From positions 1 through 64,000 of the forward strand of contig CACHVY010000001.1 in NCBI GenBank assembly GCA_902583455.1: a stretch of DNA of 64,000 nt, written 5' to 3'. This document shows positions 15,909-24,078 of the stretch, one piece after another. A model generated the notes under the pieces. That model did no database searches. It was not told the origin of the DNA and saw nothing but the letters and a program-made list of their open reading frames with translations. Position numbers and translations under genes: made by a program. The stretch comes from an uncultured Pelagibacteraceae bacterium. Lineage in GTDB: Bacteria; Pseudomonadota; Alphaproteobacteria; Pelagibacterales; Pelagibacteraceae. Each line of letters begins with the position of its first letter. Positions within the stretch are counted from its first letter, which is position 1.

Positions 15909-17124
15909 TAAAAAGATTGATCTTTCTCTAGACAGAACATTTAATTTATTAAATAAATTAGGTAATCCACAAAACAAAATAAAAAATGTTATAACTGTAG
16001 TTGGAACAAATTCTAAAGCTTCCATGGCTACCGCTTTAAGCACAATTTTGAAAGAAGCTGGATTTAAATATAACTTATATACCTCTCCTCATTTACAATC
16101 ATACACAGAAAGATTCGTTTTTAATAATGAAGAAATTGACGAAAACAATCTTGCCATTTTGTTAGAAGACATCGATACAATATTAGCACACGATAATGCA
16201 ACGGTTTTTGAGATATTAACATGTGCATTTATGAAATATGCTGAGAGTTTCAAAGATAATGTAAATATTATAGAAGCTGGTCTATTTCATAGATTTGATA
16301 GCACAAATGTATTCAAACAAAATTTGCTAACCCTTTTAGGAGTAATCCACTTAGATCATTTAAATTGGTTGGATAATAAAACAATTGATGGTGTAATTTA
16401 TGAAAAAACTAGTGCGTTACCAAGATCTAACATATTCATTAATAATCAAATGAATTCAGAGATAAAAATAAAAATTAAAAAATCTTTAATAGAAAACAAA
16501 TCTAAAAAATATTTTTTTGGTGATGACTTTAACGTGGCAAAAGCTGAAAACAGTTTTATTCATTATCAAGATGAATTAGGAGAAATAATGCTTCCTCAGC
16601 CTAATTTAATTGGTGATCACCAAATTTATAATATCAGTACTTCAATTGCAGCAGCCAGAAAAATATTCAATATATCTGATGCTAATATCAAAAATAGTAT
16701 GAAAAAAATGAGATTAAAAGGACGTTTAGAAGAAATAAAATCAGGTAAATTAAAAAATTTAATAGGCGAAAATAGACTAATAATAGACGGGGGACATAAC
16801 ATTAATTCGGCAATTTCAATTTCTAATTGGGTTAAACAACAAAACGAAAAAGTACATCTTATTTGTGGTATGATGAATGACAAACCTCATAAAGAGTTTG
16901 TTAATCAATTTGAAAATTCTGTAAATTCAATAACTCTTATAGACATTCCTAATCAAGAGGGTTCCATCTCTAAAGAAGAGTTTAAAAGGAAACTTAATAA
17001 CAAAAATATTCTTACTGCTGAGAGCATTAAAGAGTCTTTATTAATGAATAACAAAGATAAAAATTGCATTTTTTTATGTGCAGGAAGTCTTTATTTAGCT
17101 GGTGAAGTTTTAGATCTTAATTAA
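15859..17124 (+). CDS. folC: Folylpolyglutamate / dihydrofolate synthase
   Basis: FolC adds glutamate to dihydropteroate and to folates. This Mur-ligase-like protein has the ATP loop GTNSKAS (49-55; family GTNGKGS, so one glycine is serine and another alanine). It also has TSPHLQSYTERF, EAGLFHRFDSTNVF, the HLDHLNWL metal-site histidine/aspartate segment and IIDGGHN. The 421-residue length is normal. The ATG at 15859 lies 50 bases inside accD; no better start exists between it and the conserved region. Its end overlaps the convergent trxA by four bases. Confidence 0.9.
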   Translation: MVTKLQKIISKIEKRHSKKIDLSLDRTFNLLNKLGNPQNKIKNVITVVGTNSKASMATALSTILKEAGFKYNLYTSPHLQSYTERFVFNNEEIDENNLAILLEDIDTILAHDNATVFEILTCAFMKYAESFKDNVNIIEAGLFHRFDSTNVFKQNLLTLLGVIHLDHLNWLDNKTIDGVIYEKTSALPRSNIFINNQMNSEIKIKIKKSLIENKSKKYFFGDDFNVAKAENSFIHYQDELGEIMLPQPNLIGDHQIYNISTSIAAARKIFNISDANIKNSMKKMRLKGRLEEIKSGKLKNLIGENRLIIDGGHNINSAISISNWVKQQNEKVHLICGMMNDKPHKEFVNQFENSVNSITLIDIPNQEGSISKEEFKRKLNNKNILTAESIKESLLMNNKDKNCIFLCAGSLYLAGEVLDLN

Positions 17125-17438
17125 ATATTTTCTTTAATCCAAGATACAATATTAGATTTTGTGGTTGCTCCAACTTTAGTTGCTTTAAGTTCGCCATCTG
17201 AAAATAGTAACATAGTAGGAATTCCTCTTACTCCATACTTAGTAGGGGTATTAGGTTCATTATCAATATTGTGTTTAGCAATTACCACTTCGGACATTTC
17301 GTTTGAAATTTCTTCTAATATGGGTCCGATTTGTTTACAAGGTCCACACCACTCTGCCCAAAAATCTACAACAACTGGTTTATCAGCCTTGATAACTTCT
17401 GACTCAAAATTTTCATCTGTAACATTTACTGTTGCCAT
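17121..17438 (-). CDS. trxA: Thioredoxin
   Basis: This small disulfide reductase of 105 residues has the canonical active site WAEWCGPCKQ and the cis-proline segment RGIPTMLLF. It donates electrons to ribonucleotide reductase, methionine sulfoxide reductase (an msrA is at 40876) and others. In many alphaproteobacteria trxA lies between addA and folC. Here folC is convergent with trxA and the genes upstream of trxA are an ExoI-like exonuclease and an MGME1-like nuclease rather than addA/addB. Confidence 0.95.
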   Translation of the reverse strand: MATVNVTDENFESEVIKADKPVVVDFWAEWCGPCKQIGPILEEISNEMSEVVIAKHNIDNEPNTPTKYGVRGIPTMLLFSDGELKATKVGATTKSNIVSWIKENI

Positions 17439-17505
17439 ATATTTCTTATATAAAATTTCTTTTTATATTCAAGTTTTTCAAATAATTTAAATAGTTTTAT
17501 CCACA

Positions 17506-18936
17506 TCAAATATTTTTATATTTTTTCTCAATCGACATTACGTAATTATTTAATTTATCAAGAAACTTTAAATTTGGCTCATTGCCTTCATTAGTAAATT
17601 TATCTCTAAGATTGTCGCATTCATGGTAAAATTCTTTACAAGTCCACCATTTCTCTTTTTTTTCACTTAAAATTCTTTTAGCAATTTCCATCTTGATTTT
17701 TTTCAACATAGACTCTGGTAAGACATGAGGAGCTTCTTGAAATATGATTTTTTTTCCAAACCCTACCATTCTTTCATCTTCAAATTTATCTAATAACCTT
17801 AGCTTATCGTTCCATGGTGCCTCATGCCATTTTTGAAATAAATTAGTATCTTTGTTAGGCGTAAATTTTATATAAATACTCTCCTCTGGCTCTATATCTT
17901 CTTGAGATTTTGATTGCTCTTTTTCCTCGGCAATTTCTCTTAATGCAGTTAAGATATTCTCAGAAAATTTTTCATTAGTATTTACAAGTTCTGCTCTTTT
18001 ATTAATTAAAGAGACGTCCATAGCGCTATAAGGTTCGGCTTTCATGCCATACTCTTTACCTATTATTATTGGCGCTTTATTTGACCTAATAGTTCTTAAA
18101 AATTTTGGTGTTTTTTTCATCTCAGATTTTAGTTCATTGATAGACATTTTAAGGAGAGGTTCGACATCAACTCTCAGATCAACAGCCTGCCCCCATTGAT
18201 ATATTGGATGAATACAAAATTTTGGATGAAGGGGCGCACAAAGATAAAGTCTTGATTTTCCGTAAAAGTACTCATTAAGAGTAATAATCTTTTCTTTTTT
18301 TATTATTGTCTCTGTATCAAGTTTGTTAGAAGTCTTTAAAAAATTATCCCATGTATCTTGTTGTTTATTCTTTATTAGACCTAAAACTTTATGGGTAAGT
18401 TCAGCATCAAATAAGGCACTATGAGCTCCTTTAGTCTCAAAACCGTTCATCCTAGCTAAAGATTCTAATTTCATCACGGCGTTTCCTTTTTCATTAATCT
18501 CAGTTTTTAAAATTCTGTTATTTAAAGCAAACGCTCCTCGAGCAATATTTAAACCATCATGTCTTTTGTTGGGGGATGAATTTGTGATGTATGGATATCT
18601 TAATCCTTTGAAGAACTCTTTTCTTATCATTTCATCATCAAAACCTATATTGGACCAACCTAAGAATATAGCCGGGCTCCACTTTTTAAAAATCATCTCA
18701 ACTTGAGATAACATTTGATAATGACTTAGATTTGCTTTTGTTAACATGTTAACATCAGTTTTGTTAACAAGAAGAGCCATACATTGAGGAATTTCTCCTT
18801 CAGGAAGTCTACATCTTAAATTAAATCTTTCTTTTTCTACTAAGTTTTCATCTACTAAAATTCCACCTATTTCAATAATACTTCCAAAGTCTGTGCTAGA
18901 GCTTGAAGATTCTATATCCCAAATTACTATGTTCAT
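17506..18936 (-). CDS. sbcB: Exodeoxyribonuclease I-like (DEDDh) exonuclease
   Basis: This 476-residue protein opens with the DEDDh exonuclease fold: IVIWDIESSSSS holds the D-x-E pair, GWSNIGFDDEMIRKEFF is Exo II, and KGAHSALFDAELTHKVL is the H-x4-D of Exo III. The central SH3-like and C-terminal helical parts follow, and the size matches ExoI/SbcB (about 475 residues). ExoI degrades single-stranded DNA 3'-5' in recombination and mismatch repair. Some residues in the front motif are unusual (serine run after D-x-E). It stands upstream of trxA and downstream of a second nuclease gene, which suggests a DNA-repair neighbourhood. Confidence 0.85.
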   Translation of the reverse strand: MNIVIWDIESSSSSTDFGSIIEIGGILVDENLVEKERFNLRCRLPEGEIPQCMALLVNKTDVNMLTKANLSHYQMLSQVEMIFKKWSPAIFLGWSNIGFDDEMIRKEFFKGLRYPYITNSSPNKRHDGLNIARGAFALNNRILKTEINEKGNAVMKLESLARMNGFETKGAHSALFDAELTHKVLGLIKNKQQDTWDNFLKTSNKLDTETIIKKEKIITLNEYFYGKSRLYLCAPLHPKFCIHPIYQWGQAVDLRVDVEPLLKMSINELKSEMKKTPKFLRTIRSNKAPIIIGKEYGMKAEPYSAMDVSLINKRAELVNTNEKFSENILTALREIAEEKEQSKSQEDIEPEESIYIKFTPNKDTNLFQKWHEAPWNDKLRLLDKFEDERMVGFGKKIIFQEAPHVLPESMLKKIKMEIAKRILSEKKEKWWTCKEFYHECDNLRDKFTNEGNEPNLKFLDKLNNYVMSIEKKYKNI

Positions 18937-19034
18937 AATTTATAAATTAATGCTAATTGTAAGGTGTGAAGGCTCGCATCTAAACAAGTAGCAAGTAAGT
19001 TTCTAATATATTAATTTTAAGTAAAATCAAATAA

Positions 19035-19718
19035 TTATTTGTTAATTAAGTGATAAAATTTTTCAACTCTCTCAAGAAATTTGTTTTGAAAATTTATTAG
19101 TTCATTGCCTTCAATTTTAAAATCCTGAAACAATCTATCTACAGTACATAGTAAAATTACGCCTTGGGTAATATTTGAATTATAAACAGTATTGTGAGCT
19201 AAAGAGTAAGCTCCGATTTGTAAAAAGTAATCCTCTATGTATTCCTCTTTTTTTGGTTTATTGCTCTGTTTAAAGTCTAAAATTGATTCTTTGCCCTCAT
19301 AAACTCCTATACAATCTGCAGTGCCTGCATATTTACCAGGATAATATATTGTAGCTTCAGACCCCCATATCTCTAGCAATTTATTTTTTAAACCATTATC
19401 AATAATCTCTTCTGCCATTTTTTTAGATTTGTTATTGTCCTCTAATAGTTCTTGATTTAATTTTCCGTATAAAAACTGTTCAATATAAGAATGCATAGAA
19501 CTTCCTCTGGCTGAGGCCTCTTTCTTAATTCTTTCTGCTTCCACACTCCCTACCCTTTGTTTCCAAGCAAGAATTGCAGCTTTGTCTTCTTCACTTTTAG
19601 TGGCTGACAAGATTGTTGTTACAGAGGGTAAACTTGATCCATCTAAAGAATAATGTCTTGAACCATTTATCAAAGATCTTGTTGATTTTGGATAGGCAAA
19701 TTTGGTGTTCCACTTCAT
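19035..19718 (-). CDS. PD-(D/E)XK exonuclease of the MGME1 / phage type
   Basis: This nuclease of about 227 residues begins with LPSVTTILSATKSEEDKAA, then the helix ILAWKQRVG and RGSSMHSYIE, followed by the catalytic core. The glutamate lies in SEATIYYPG, the first aspartate in YAGTADCIG, the D-x-K in ILDFKQSNK and the helix glutamine in YFLQIGAYSLAHN. This motif order matches mitochondrial genome maintenance exonuclease 1 and related bacterial and marine-phage exonucleases, which process single-stranded DNA ends and flaps. I use the ATG at 19718; a TTG sits just before it. It lies between ExoI-like and rmuC genes. It may be phage-derived, but its composition is like its neighbours. Confidence 0.78.
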   Translation of the reverse strand: MKWNTKFAYPKSTRSLINGSRHYSLDGSSLPSVTTILSATKSEEDKAAILAWKQRVGSVEAERIKKEASARGSSMHSYIEQFLYGKLNQELLEDNNKSKKMAEEIIDNGLKNKLLEIWGSEATIYYPGKYAGTADCIGVYEGKESILDFKQSNKPKKEEYIEDYFLQIGAYSLAHNTVYNSNITQGVILLCTVDRLFQDFKIEGNELINFQNKFLERVEKFYHLINK

Positions 19719-19753
19719 CAAATCATTTATAGAGCTATTTAAAATAATTTAAA

Positions 19754-20818
19754 TTAATTTTTAGCTTGTTTTGAGGTTGGTATATTTAATTTTTCAACAT
19801 TCTCATTTTTTGATGCTATTTCAACTTGTTCGGGATCTTTAATATTTCCAAGTGTATTCATTATAGATCTTGCATCTCTTCCAAAACTATCAGTAGCTTG
19901 CATGGCTTGTTCTAATTTTTTTCTGAGTTCTTTTATACCATCGAAATGTTTTTCGAATCTTGAGCTTATATTTCTTAAATCACTATAAATTTGTGTAGCA
20001 TGTTGTTGAACTTTGAGTGTTTGAAATCCTAAATGATAGGATTGTAATAAAGCAGATAAAGTGTTAGGGCCGGAAATTGTAACTTTATATTTGGTTCTTA
20101 ACTCCTGTAAAAGTAGCTCTTTAGTTTTAGGGTCTCTATAGCTAGAGAGTTCTGAAAATAATCCCTCAGTTGGAACATAAACAATTGCAAAATCTGTACT
20201 TTTCGGCGGTGCTATATATTTTGCGTTAACAGTTTTAGCCTTTAACCTAAAAGCTGATGCTAAATCTTTCCTGGCCTCTGCTTGTGCATCTTTGTCATTA
20301 GCATTATATGCATCATCAATTGCTTTATATTTTTCAACAGGCCAGTGACTATCAATTGGCAACATCACATCTTGAAGTTTAATTGCAAACTCTACTGTTT
20401 CTGATGTGTCCTCTTTCATTTTAGCATTTGCGATATATTGAGATGATGGTAACAAATCTTTTAGGAGTGCACCTAATCCAAATTCCGCAAGAGTTCCATA
20501 TGATTTTACACCACTCAAAATTCTACTAAAATTATCTTGGCTTTTGTTTAACTCACTTACTTGTTGATTAAAAACTGATACTTTTTCATCAACTTTTGTA
20601 AGGGCACCTGTCATATCTTTTGCTATTTCTTTGCTCATCGACCCAAAAGATTGGCTAAATGTATTTTTTAATGAACTTAATTCGTCTTTAAAAATTTGTT
20701 CGTTGTTAACTGGCTCAGGTTGTTTACGCTTAATTAGAAAAACAATTGCTAAGAAATTACCAAGAAGCAAAATAATAATTAAAATTGTAAGTAACGATTC
20801 CATTCCCACACTATACAT
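19754..20818 (-). CDS. rmuC: DNA recombination protein RmuC
   Basis: This protein has an N-terminal membrane helix (LLTILIIILLLGNFLAIVFLI), a coiled-coil region (about residues 40-100), and the PD-(D/E)XK-like RmuC core with GALLKDLLPSSQY, VMLPIDSHWPVEKY, FAIVYVPTEGLFSEL and ISGPNTLSALLQSYHLGFQTL. RmuC restricts inversions at short repeats in E. coli; its biochemical activity is unsettled. The start is either the ATG at 20818, overlapping the hisG stop by eight bases, or that at 20803 (MESLLTIL). It is downstream of hisG and upstream of the MGME1-like nuclease on the same strand. Confidence 0.88.
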   Translation of the reverse strand: MYSVGMESLLTILIIILLLGNFLAIVFLIKRKQPEPVNNEQIFKDELSSLKNTFSQSFGSMSKEIAKDMTGALTKVDEKVSVFNQQVSELNKSQDNFSRILSGVKSYGTLAEFGLGALLKDLLPSSQYIANAKMKEDTSETVEFAIKLQDVMLPIDSHWPVEKYKAIDDAYNANDKDAQAEARKDLASAFRLKAKTVNAKYIAPPKSTDFAIVYVPTEGLFSELSSYRDPKTKELLLQELRTKYKVTISGPNTLSALLQSYHLGFQTLKVQQHATQIYSDLRNISSRFEKHFDGIKELRKKLEQAMQATDSFGRDARSIMNTLGNIKDPEQVEIASKNENVEKLNIPTSKQAKN

Positions 20819-21494
20819 TTTTATTAAGTTTATTTATAATATTAAAAATACCTCTCTTTTTTTGGCTTTTTTGAGAAATCATTAAACACGCTTGAGATTT
20901 AAGAATTACTCCGTCTTTTAATACTCTTAAATTATTAGCTCTTAAAGTTTCCCCTGTTGAAGTGATATCTGTTATAATTTCTGACGAACCTGTGAATGGA
21001 TATATTTCTGTTGCACCAAGACTTTTTACAATTTTAAATTGTGTAACACCTCTTTCAAACATAAAATTTGTTGTTAAGTTTGGATACTTTGTTGCCACTC
21101 TTAATCTAGTTTTTTTTTTCTCTTTAAAATCAAATGCAATTTCCTCCAAATCAGCTATTGTTTGAACATCAATCCAATCATCAGGAATTGCGATTACTAG
21201 ATTAGCTTTACCGAAAGTATATTTTTTTTTCACTATTATTTTTTTTTGCACATTAATTACACTTTCTTTTAATAGATCAAACCCTGAAAAACCAATATCC
21301 AAAGTTCCGTCTCCTAATCTTTCAACGATTTCTCTAGCGTGTAAATAAGTAATATTTAAATTTTTATATCCTTTAACAGACCCTAATAGATCTCTCTCTC
21401 CTCTTTCAGATTTAAGTTGTAAATTATTTTTTGAAAAAATTTTTAATATATCTTTTCTTAATCTGCCTTTGCTGGGAATTCCAATATTAATCAT
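20811..21494 (-). CDS. hisG: ATP phosphoribosyltransferase, short catalytic form
   Basis: HisG joins PRPP to ATP, the first committed step of histidine synthesis. It begins INIGIPSKGRL and has DIGFSGFDLL and the PRPP-site region EITDITSTGETLRAN. At 227 residues it lacks the C-terminal regulatory domain of the long form, so it needs HisZ. hisZ is immediately upstream and overlaps it by eight bases, giving the expected hetero-octameric short-form system. Confidence 0.94.
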   Translation of the reverse strand: MINIGIPSKGRLRKDILKIFSKNNLQLKSERGERDLLGSVKGYKNLNITYLHAREIVERLGDGTLDIGFSGFDLLKESVINVQKKIIVKKKYTFGKANLVIAIPDDWIDVQTIADLEEIAFDFKEKKKTRLRVATKYPNLTTNFMFERGVTQFKIVKSLGATEIYPFTGSSEIITDITSTGETLRANNLRVLKDGVILKSQACLMISQKSQKKRGIFNIINKLNKNV

Positions 21495-22539
21495 TTAAAT
21501 TTATAGCTGCTCCAACTGCTGGTATTTTTTTATTTGATCCAAGATCGCCAATAAGATTATCGTATCTTCCACCATTAATAATGTTAATTTTATTAGATTT
21601 AATTTTAACATCAATTTTGAAGACTAGGCCTGTGTAATATTCTAATTGCCTTCCAAAAGATGCTGAATATTTTATATTTAATCTTGAAAATTTATTTTTA
21701 GAGATCGGAAAATAATTTTTTTCTACTCTTAAATTAATTTTATGTTTTTTAAAAAAAAAGTTTAATTTGTTAAATGCTTCGCTGATTGGACAATCAATTT
21801 TAAGAAATTCTTTTATTATTTTTGCAACATTTTTTCCTTTTTGAGGTCTTCTAGGATCATTTATCTTATTATTAAATCTGTTTAGAATCTCATCAAGTGA
21901 TCTACCAGCAATAATTTTTGATTGTTTTTGTTTAAGCATTGCTTCATATTTTTTTTTATCTATTTCTACAATAGTCGGATCTACATCAGAATTAGTCTCC
22001 AATCTTTTTAACAAATCATTAAAATATTTTTCTCTCCAAAAATGTCTTTGAAGTCTCAATCTCCATCTTTTAGGGATATCCAATTTAGTCAATAGGAGTT
22101 TAAATATTTCTATGTTTCCAATAGTCAAAACGCCAGATGAAAATTTTACTTTCGATAATGATTTAACAGCTGTATTAATAATTTTTTTATCGTCATCTTT
22201 TTCCTTGTTTGAGCCAATTATTTCAAAACCAATTTGATTTCTTATTATACTATCTGATATCTTTTGAGTTTTTCTAAAAGCTTGTCCACTGTAAAATACT
22301 TTTTTAGATGTTTTATTTTTCTCATTTAAATACTTTAGACATGATGCAATTGTTAAGTCTGGTCTAAGACAAATTTCATTACCCTTCTGATCATTAAAAG
22401 AAAAAATAAAACGCCTAAATGACTCACCAGATCTTTCAACAATATGTTTCGTTTCTATTACAGTATCTAAATTAATATACCTAAAGCCCTCTGATTTTAT
22501 TAACTTTAATATATTTTCAGATAATTTTTTTGATTTCAT
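21487..22539 (-). CDS. hisZ: ATP phosphoribosyltransferase regulatory subunit
   Basis: HisZ is a histidyl-tRNA synthetase paralogue that has lost aminoacylation and binds histidine to regulate short HisG. The class II-like core is visible as EICLRPDLTIASCL, FYSGQAFRKTQ and RQLEYYTGLVFKID, with a degenerate end GGRYDNLIGDLGS. The anticodon-binding domain of a real HisRS is missing; the protein stops at about 350 residues. The ATG at 22539 (MKSKKLSENI) gives a natural N-terminus; another at 22554 is possible. Both overlap the hisS stop at 22517. hisS-hisZ-hisG stand in tandem on one strand. Confidence 0.9.
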   Translation of the reverse strand: MKSKKLSENILKLIKSEGFRYINLDTVIETKHIVERSGESFRRFIFSFNDQKGNEICLRPDLTIASCLKYLNEKNKTSKKVFYSGQAFRKTQKISDSIIRNQIGFEIIGSNKEKDDDKKIINTAVKSLSKVKFSSGVLTIGNIEIFKLLLTKLDIPKRWRLRLQRHFWREKYFNDLLKRLETNSDVDPTIVEIDKKKYEAMLKQKQSKIIAGRSLDEILNRFNNKINDPRRPQKGKNVAKIIKEFLKIDCPISEAFNKLNFFFKKHKINLRVEKNYFPISKNKFSRLNIKYSASFGRQLEYYTGLVFKIDVKIKSNKINIINGGRYDNLIGDLGSNKKIPAVGAAINLND

Positions 22540-23851
22540 TAACAATGTTCTCATCTTTAATATTAGTTTCTTTTCCGGTTCTTAGATCTTTTATTTTAAC
22601 TTCTGATTTTTTTATTTCTTCTTCGCCAACAAAAATTACACAAGGACAGCCAATTTTATTAGCATACTCCATTTGTTTTTTTATTTTTCCCTCACCAGGG
22701 TAAATCTCTGAATTAATATTTTCCGATCTAAGTTTCTTTAGTATTTCTATATATTTTTTCATATTGTTTTGATCAAAGACACTAATCATTACAGGGCGCG
22801 TAACTTTTAAATCAAATTCTTTTTTTTGCATTAGTGCAAACACAAGTCTATCTATACCTACTGATATGCCAGTTGCTGGATAATCAAGATTACCAAAATT
22901 GCTCACTAAATTGTCGTATCTACCTCCACCTCCTATTGATCCAAATTGAATAACTTGACCTTTTAAATTTTTTACATTGAAATTTAGATTAACTTCAAAT
23001 ATTGGGCCTGTGTAGTACTCTAAACCTCTTATTACCGAAGGATCGAACTTATAGTTGTCAAATTTATAATCTTTAAAGATTTTTATTATTTGTTTTAAAT
23101 CCTCGCTCTCAGGTGAGTTAACATTCAAAGAGCTTTCAATAACTTTAATTTGATCATTGTCTAATTCTGCTCCTTTAGTGTAATCTCCTGATTTATCTTT
23201 TCTACCTTCACCTAGTAATTTTTTAACTTCTGTCCACCCTAACCTATCTATTTTATCTAAAGCTCGAAGAATTATAGAAATTTTTTCCTGCGATTGAATT
23301 TCTAGTTTTTTGAATAATTCATCCGTAATTTTCCTAGATGATATTTTGATTGTGTAGTCATTTTTAGTTAAGCCACAATTTTCTAAAATTTCTGATATCA
23401 TTACACATAGTTCTGCATCTGCCTGTAAATTTTTTGTACCTACGTAATCAGCATCGAACTGAAGAAACTCTCTATATCTTCCCGGTCCAGGTTTTTCATT
23501 CCTCCACACTGTACCTAATTGATAGCGTTTAAAAGGTTTCGGTATTTCATTAAAATTTTTTGCAACATATCTCGCCAGGGGTGCTGTTAAATCATAACGT
23601 AAAGATAACCATCTATTTTCGTCTTTAAAAGAAAATACACCTTCTCCAGGCCTTTCTTTATCAGGTAAAAATTTACCTATACTTTCAGTATATTCAAAAC
23701 TTGGGGTTTCAAGATATTGAAAGCCATACTTAACCATTACCTCTTTAATCTTTGAAATTATGAAGTCTCTGATTAAAAGCTCTTTTTCTTTTCTATCTTC
23801 AAAACCTGAAGGTAATTCCTTTAGAGGTTTTATTTTTTTTTGTTTTTCCAT
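22517..23851 (-). CDS. hisS: Histidyl-tRNA synthetase
   Basis: HisRS charges tRNA-His. All class II motifs are there: motif 2 lies in YQLGTVWRNEKPGPGRYREFLQFDAD, and RGLEYYTGPIFEV and GGGGRYDNLV form the histidine site, followed by GISVGIDRL (motif 3) and a C-terminal anticodon-binding domain from about residue 350. The start is the ATG at 23851 (MEKQKKIKPLKELP). The longer open frame upstream of it is simply the tRNA-His gene read through. Only four bases separate the tRNA CCA end from this ATG. The mRNA freed by tRNA 3' processing would therefore be essentially leaderless. Confidence 0.94.
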   Translation of the reverse strand: MEKQKKIKPLKELPSGFEDRKEKELLIRDFIISKIKEVMVKYGFQYLETPSFEYTESIGKFLPDKERPGEGVFSFKDENRWLSLRYDLTAPLARYVAKNFNEIPKPFKRYQLGTVWRNEKPGPGRYREFLQFDADYVGTKNLQADAELCVMISEILENCGLTKNDYTIKISSRKITDELFKKLEIQSQEKISIILRALDKIDRLGWTEVKKLLGEGRKDKSGDYTKGAELDNDQIKVIESSLNVNSPESEDLKQIIKIFKDYKFDNYKFDPSVIRGLEYYTGPIFEVNLNFNVKNLKGQVIQFGSIGGGGRYDNLVSNFGNLDYPATGISVGIDRLVFALMQKKEFDLKVTRPVMISVFDQNNMKKYIEILKKLRSENINSEIYPGEGKIKKQMEYANKIGCPCVIFVGEEEIKKSEVKIKDLRTGKETNIKDENIVNEIKKII

Positions 23852-23855
23852 TTTT

Positions 23856-23932
23856 TGGTACACGGGGACAGATTCGAACTGTCGACCTTCGGTTCCACAA
23901 ACCGCTGCTCTAACCAACTGAGCTACCCGTGC
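23856..23932 (-). tRNA. tRNA-His (GTG), with encoded CCA, no G-1, A73
   Basis: The gene is 77 bases and reads 23932 to 23856. The acceptor stem GCACGGG pairs with CCCGTGT (one G-U), D arm GCTC/GAGC with loop AGTTGGTTA, anticodon stem around the loop TTGTGGA (anticodon GTG), T arm GACAG/CTGTC with loop TTCGAAT, then A73 and an encoded CCA. The base before the acceptor stem is A, so no G-1 is encoded, and position 73 is A instead of the usual C. This combination is known from a group of alphaproteobacteria whose HisRS no longer needs G-1:C73. It abuts hisS. Confidence 0.96.
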
Positions 23933-24078
23933 TCCTATCTTTGTTTTATACTAATTGTGGATATTTTTAAATTTATATAATGATTAAATAGCTAGCGTGC
24001 AGCCAGCATGAAAATGGTGTCTGTGAGATAATGTTAAACTTTTAATAATTTCAATCATTGCGATTTAATTAACAGTTT
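23933..24078. other. Intergenic spacer with one relatively GC-rich patch
   Basis: The spacer between tRNA-His and the cspA terminator holds no convincing reading frame. The only unusual segment is bases ~23990-24031, less AT-rich than its surroundings, with an imperfect hairpin (GCT-A-GC / GC-C-AGC around 23992-24008). The promoter of the tRNA-His/hisS unit should lie here, on the minus strand. I do not recognise a known small RNA. Confidence 0.35.

Noticed and set aside
17497-17505. Perfect DnaA box TTATCCACA in the spacer upstream of trxA
   Set aside because: A single 9-mer of this composition is expected about once by chance in a window this size and AT content; there is no cluster and no AT-rich unwinding element specific to it, so it is not called as an origin.
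19035-20818. Prophage remnant around the MGME1-like nuclease
   Set aside because: No integrase, attachment repeats, structural genes or compositional break were seen; rmuC and sbcB-like neighbours are ordinary chromosomal genes.
21487-22539. Second histidyl-tRNA synthetase
   Set aside because: The protein lacks the anticodon-binding domain and complete motifs and sits beside short hisG, which identifies it as HisZ.
23852-23917. In-frame extension of hisS upstream (MVRAAVCGTEGRQ...)
   Set aside because: The extension is translation of the tRNA-His gene; the ATG at 23851 gives the normal HisRS N-terminus.
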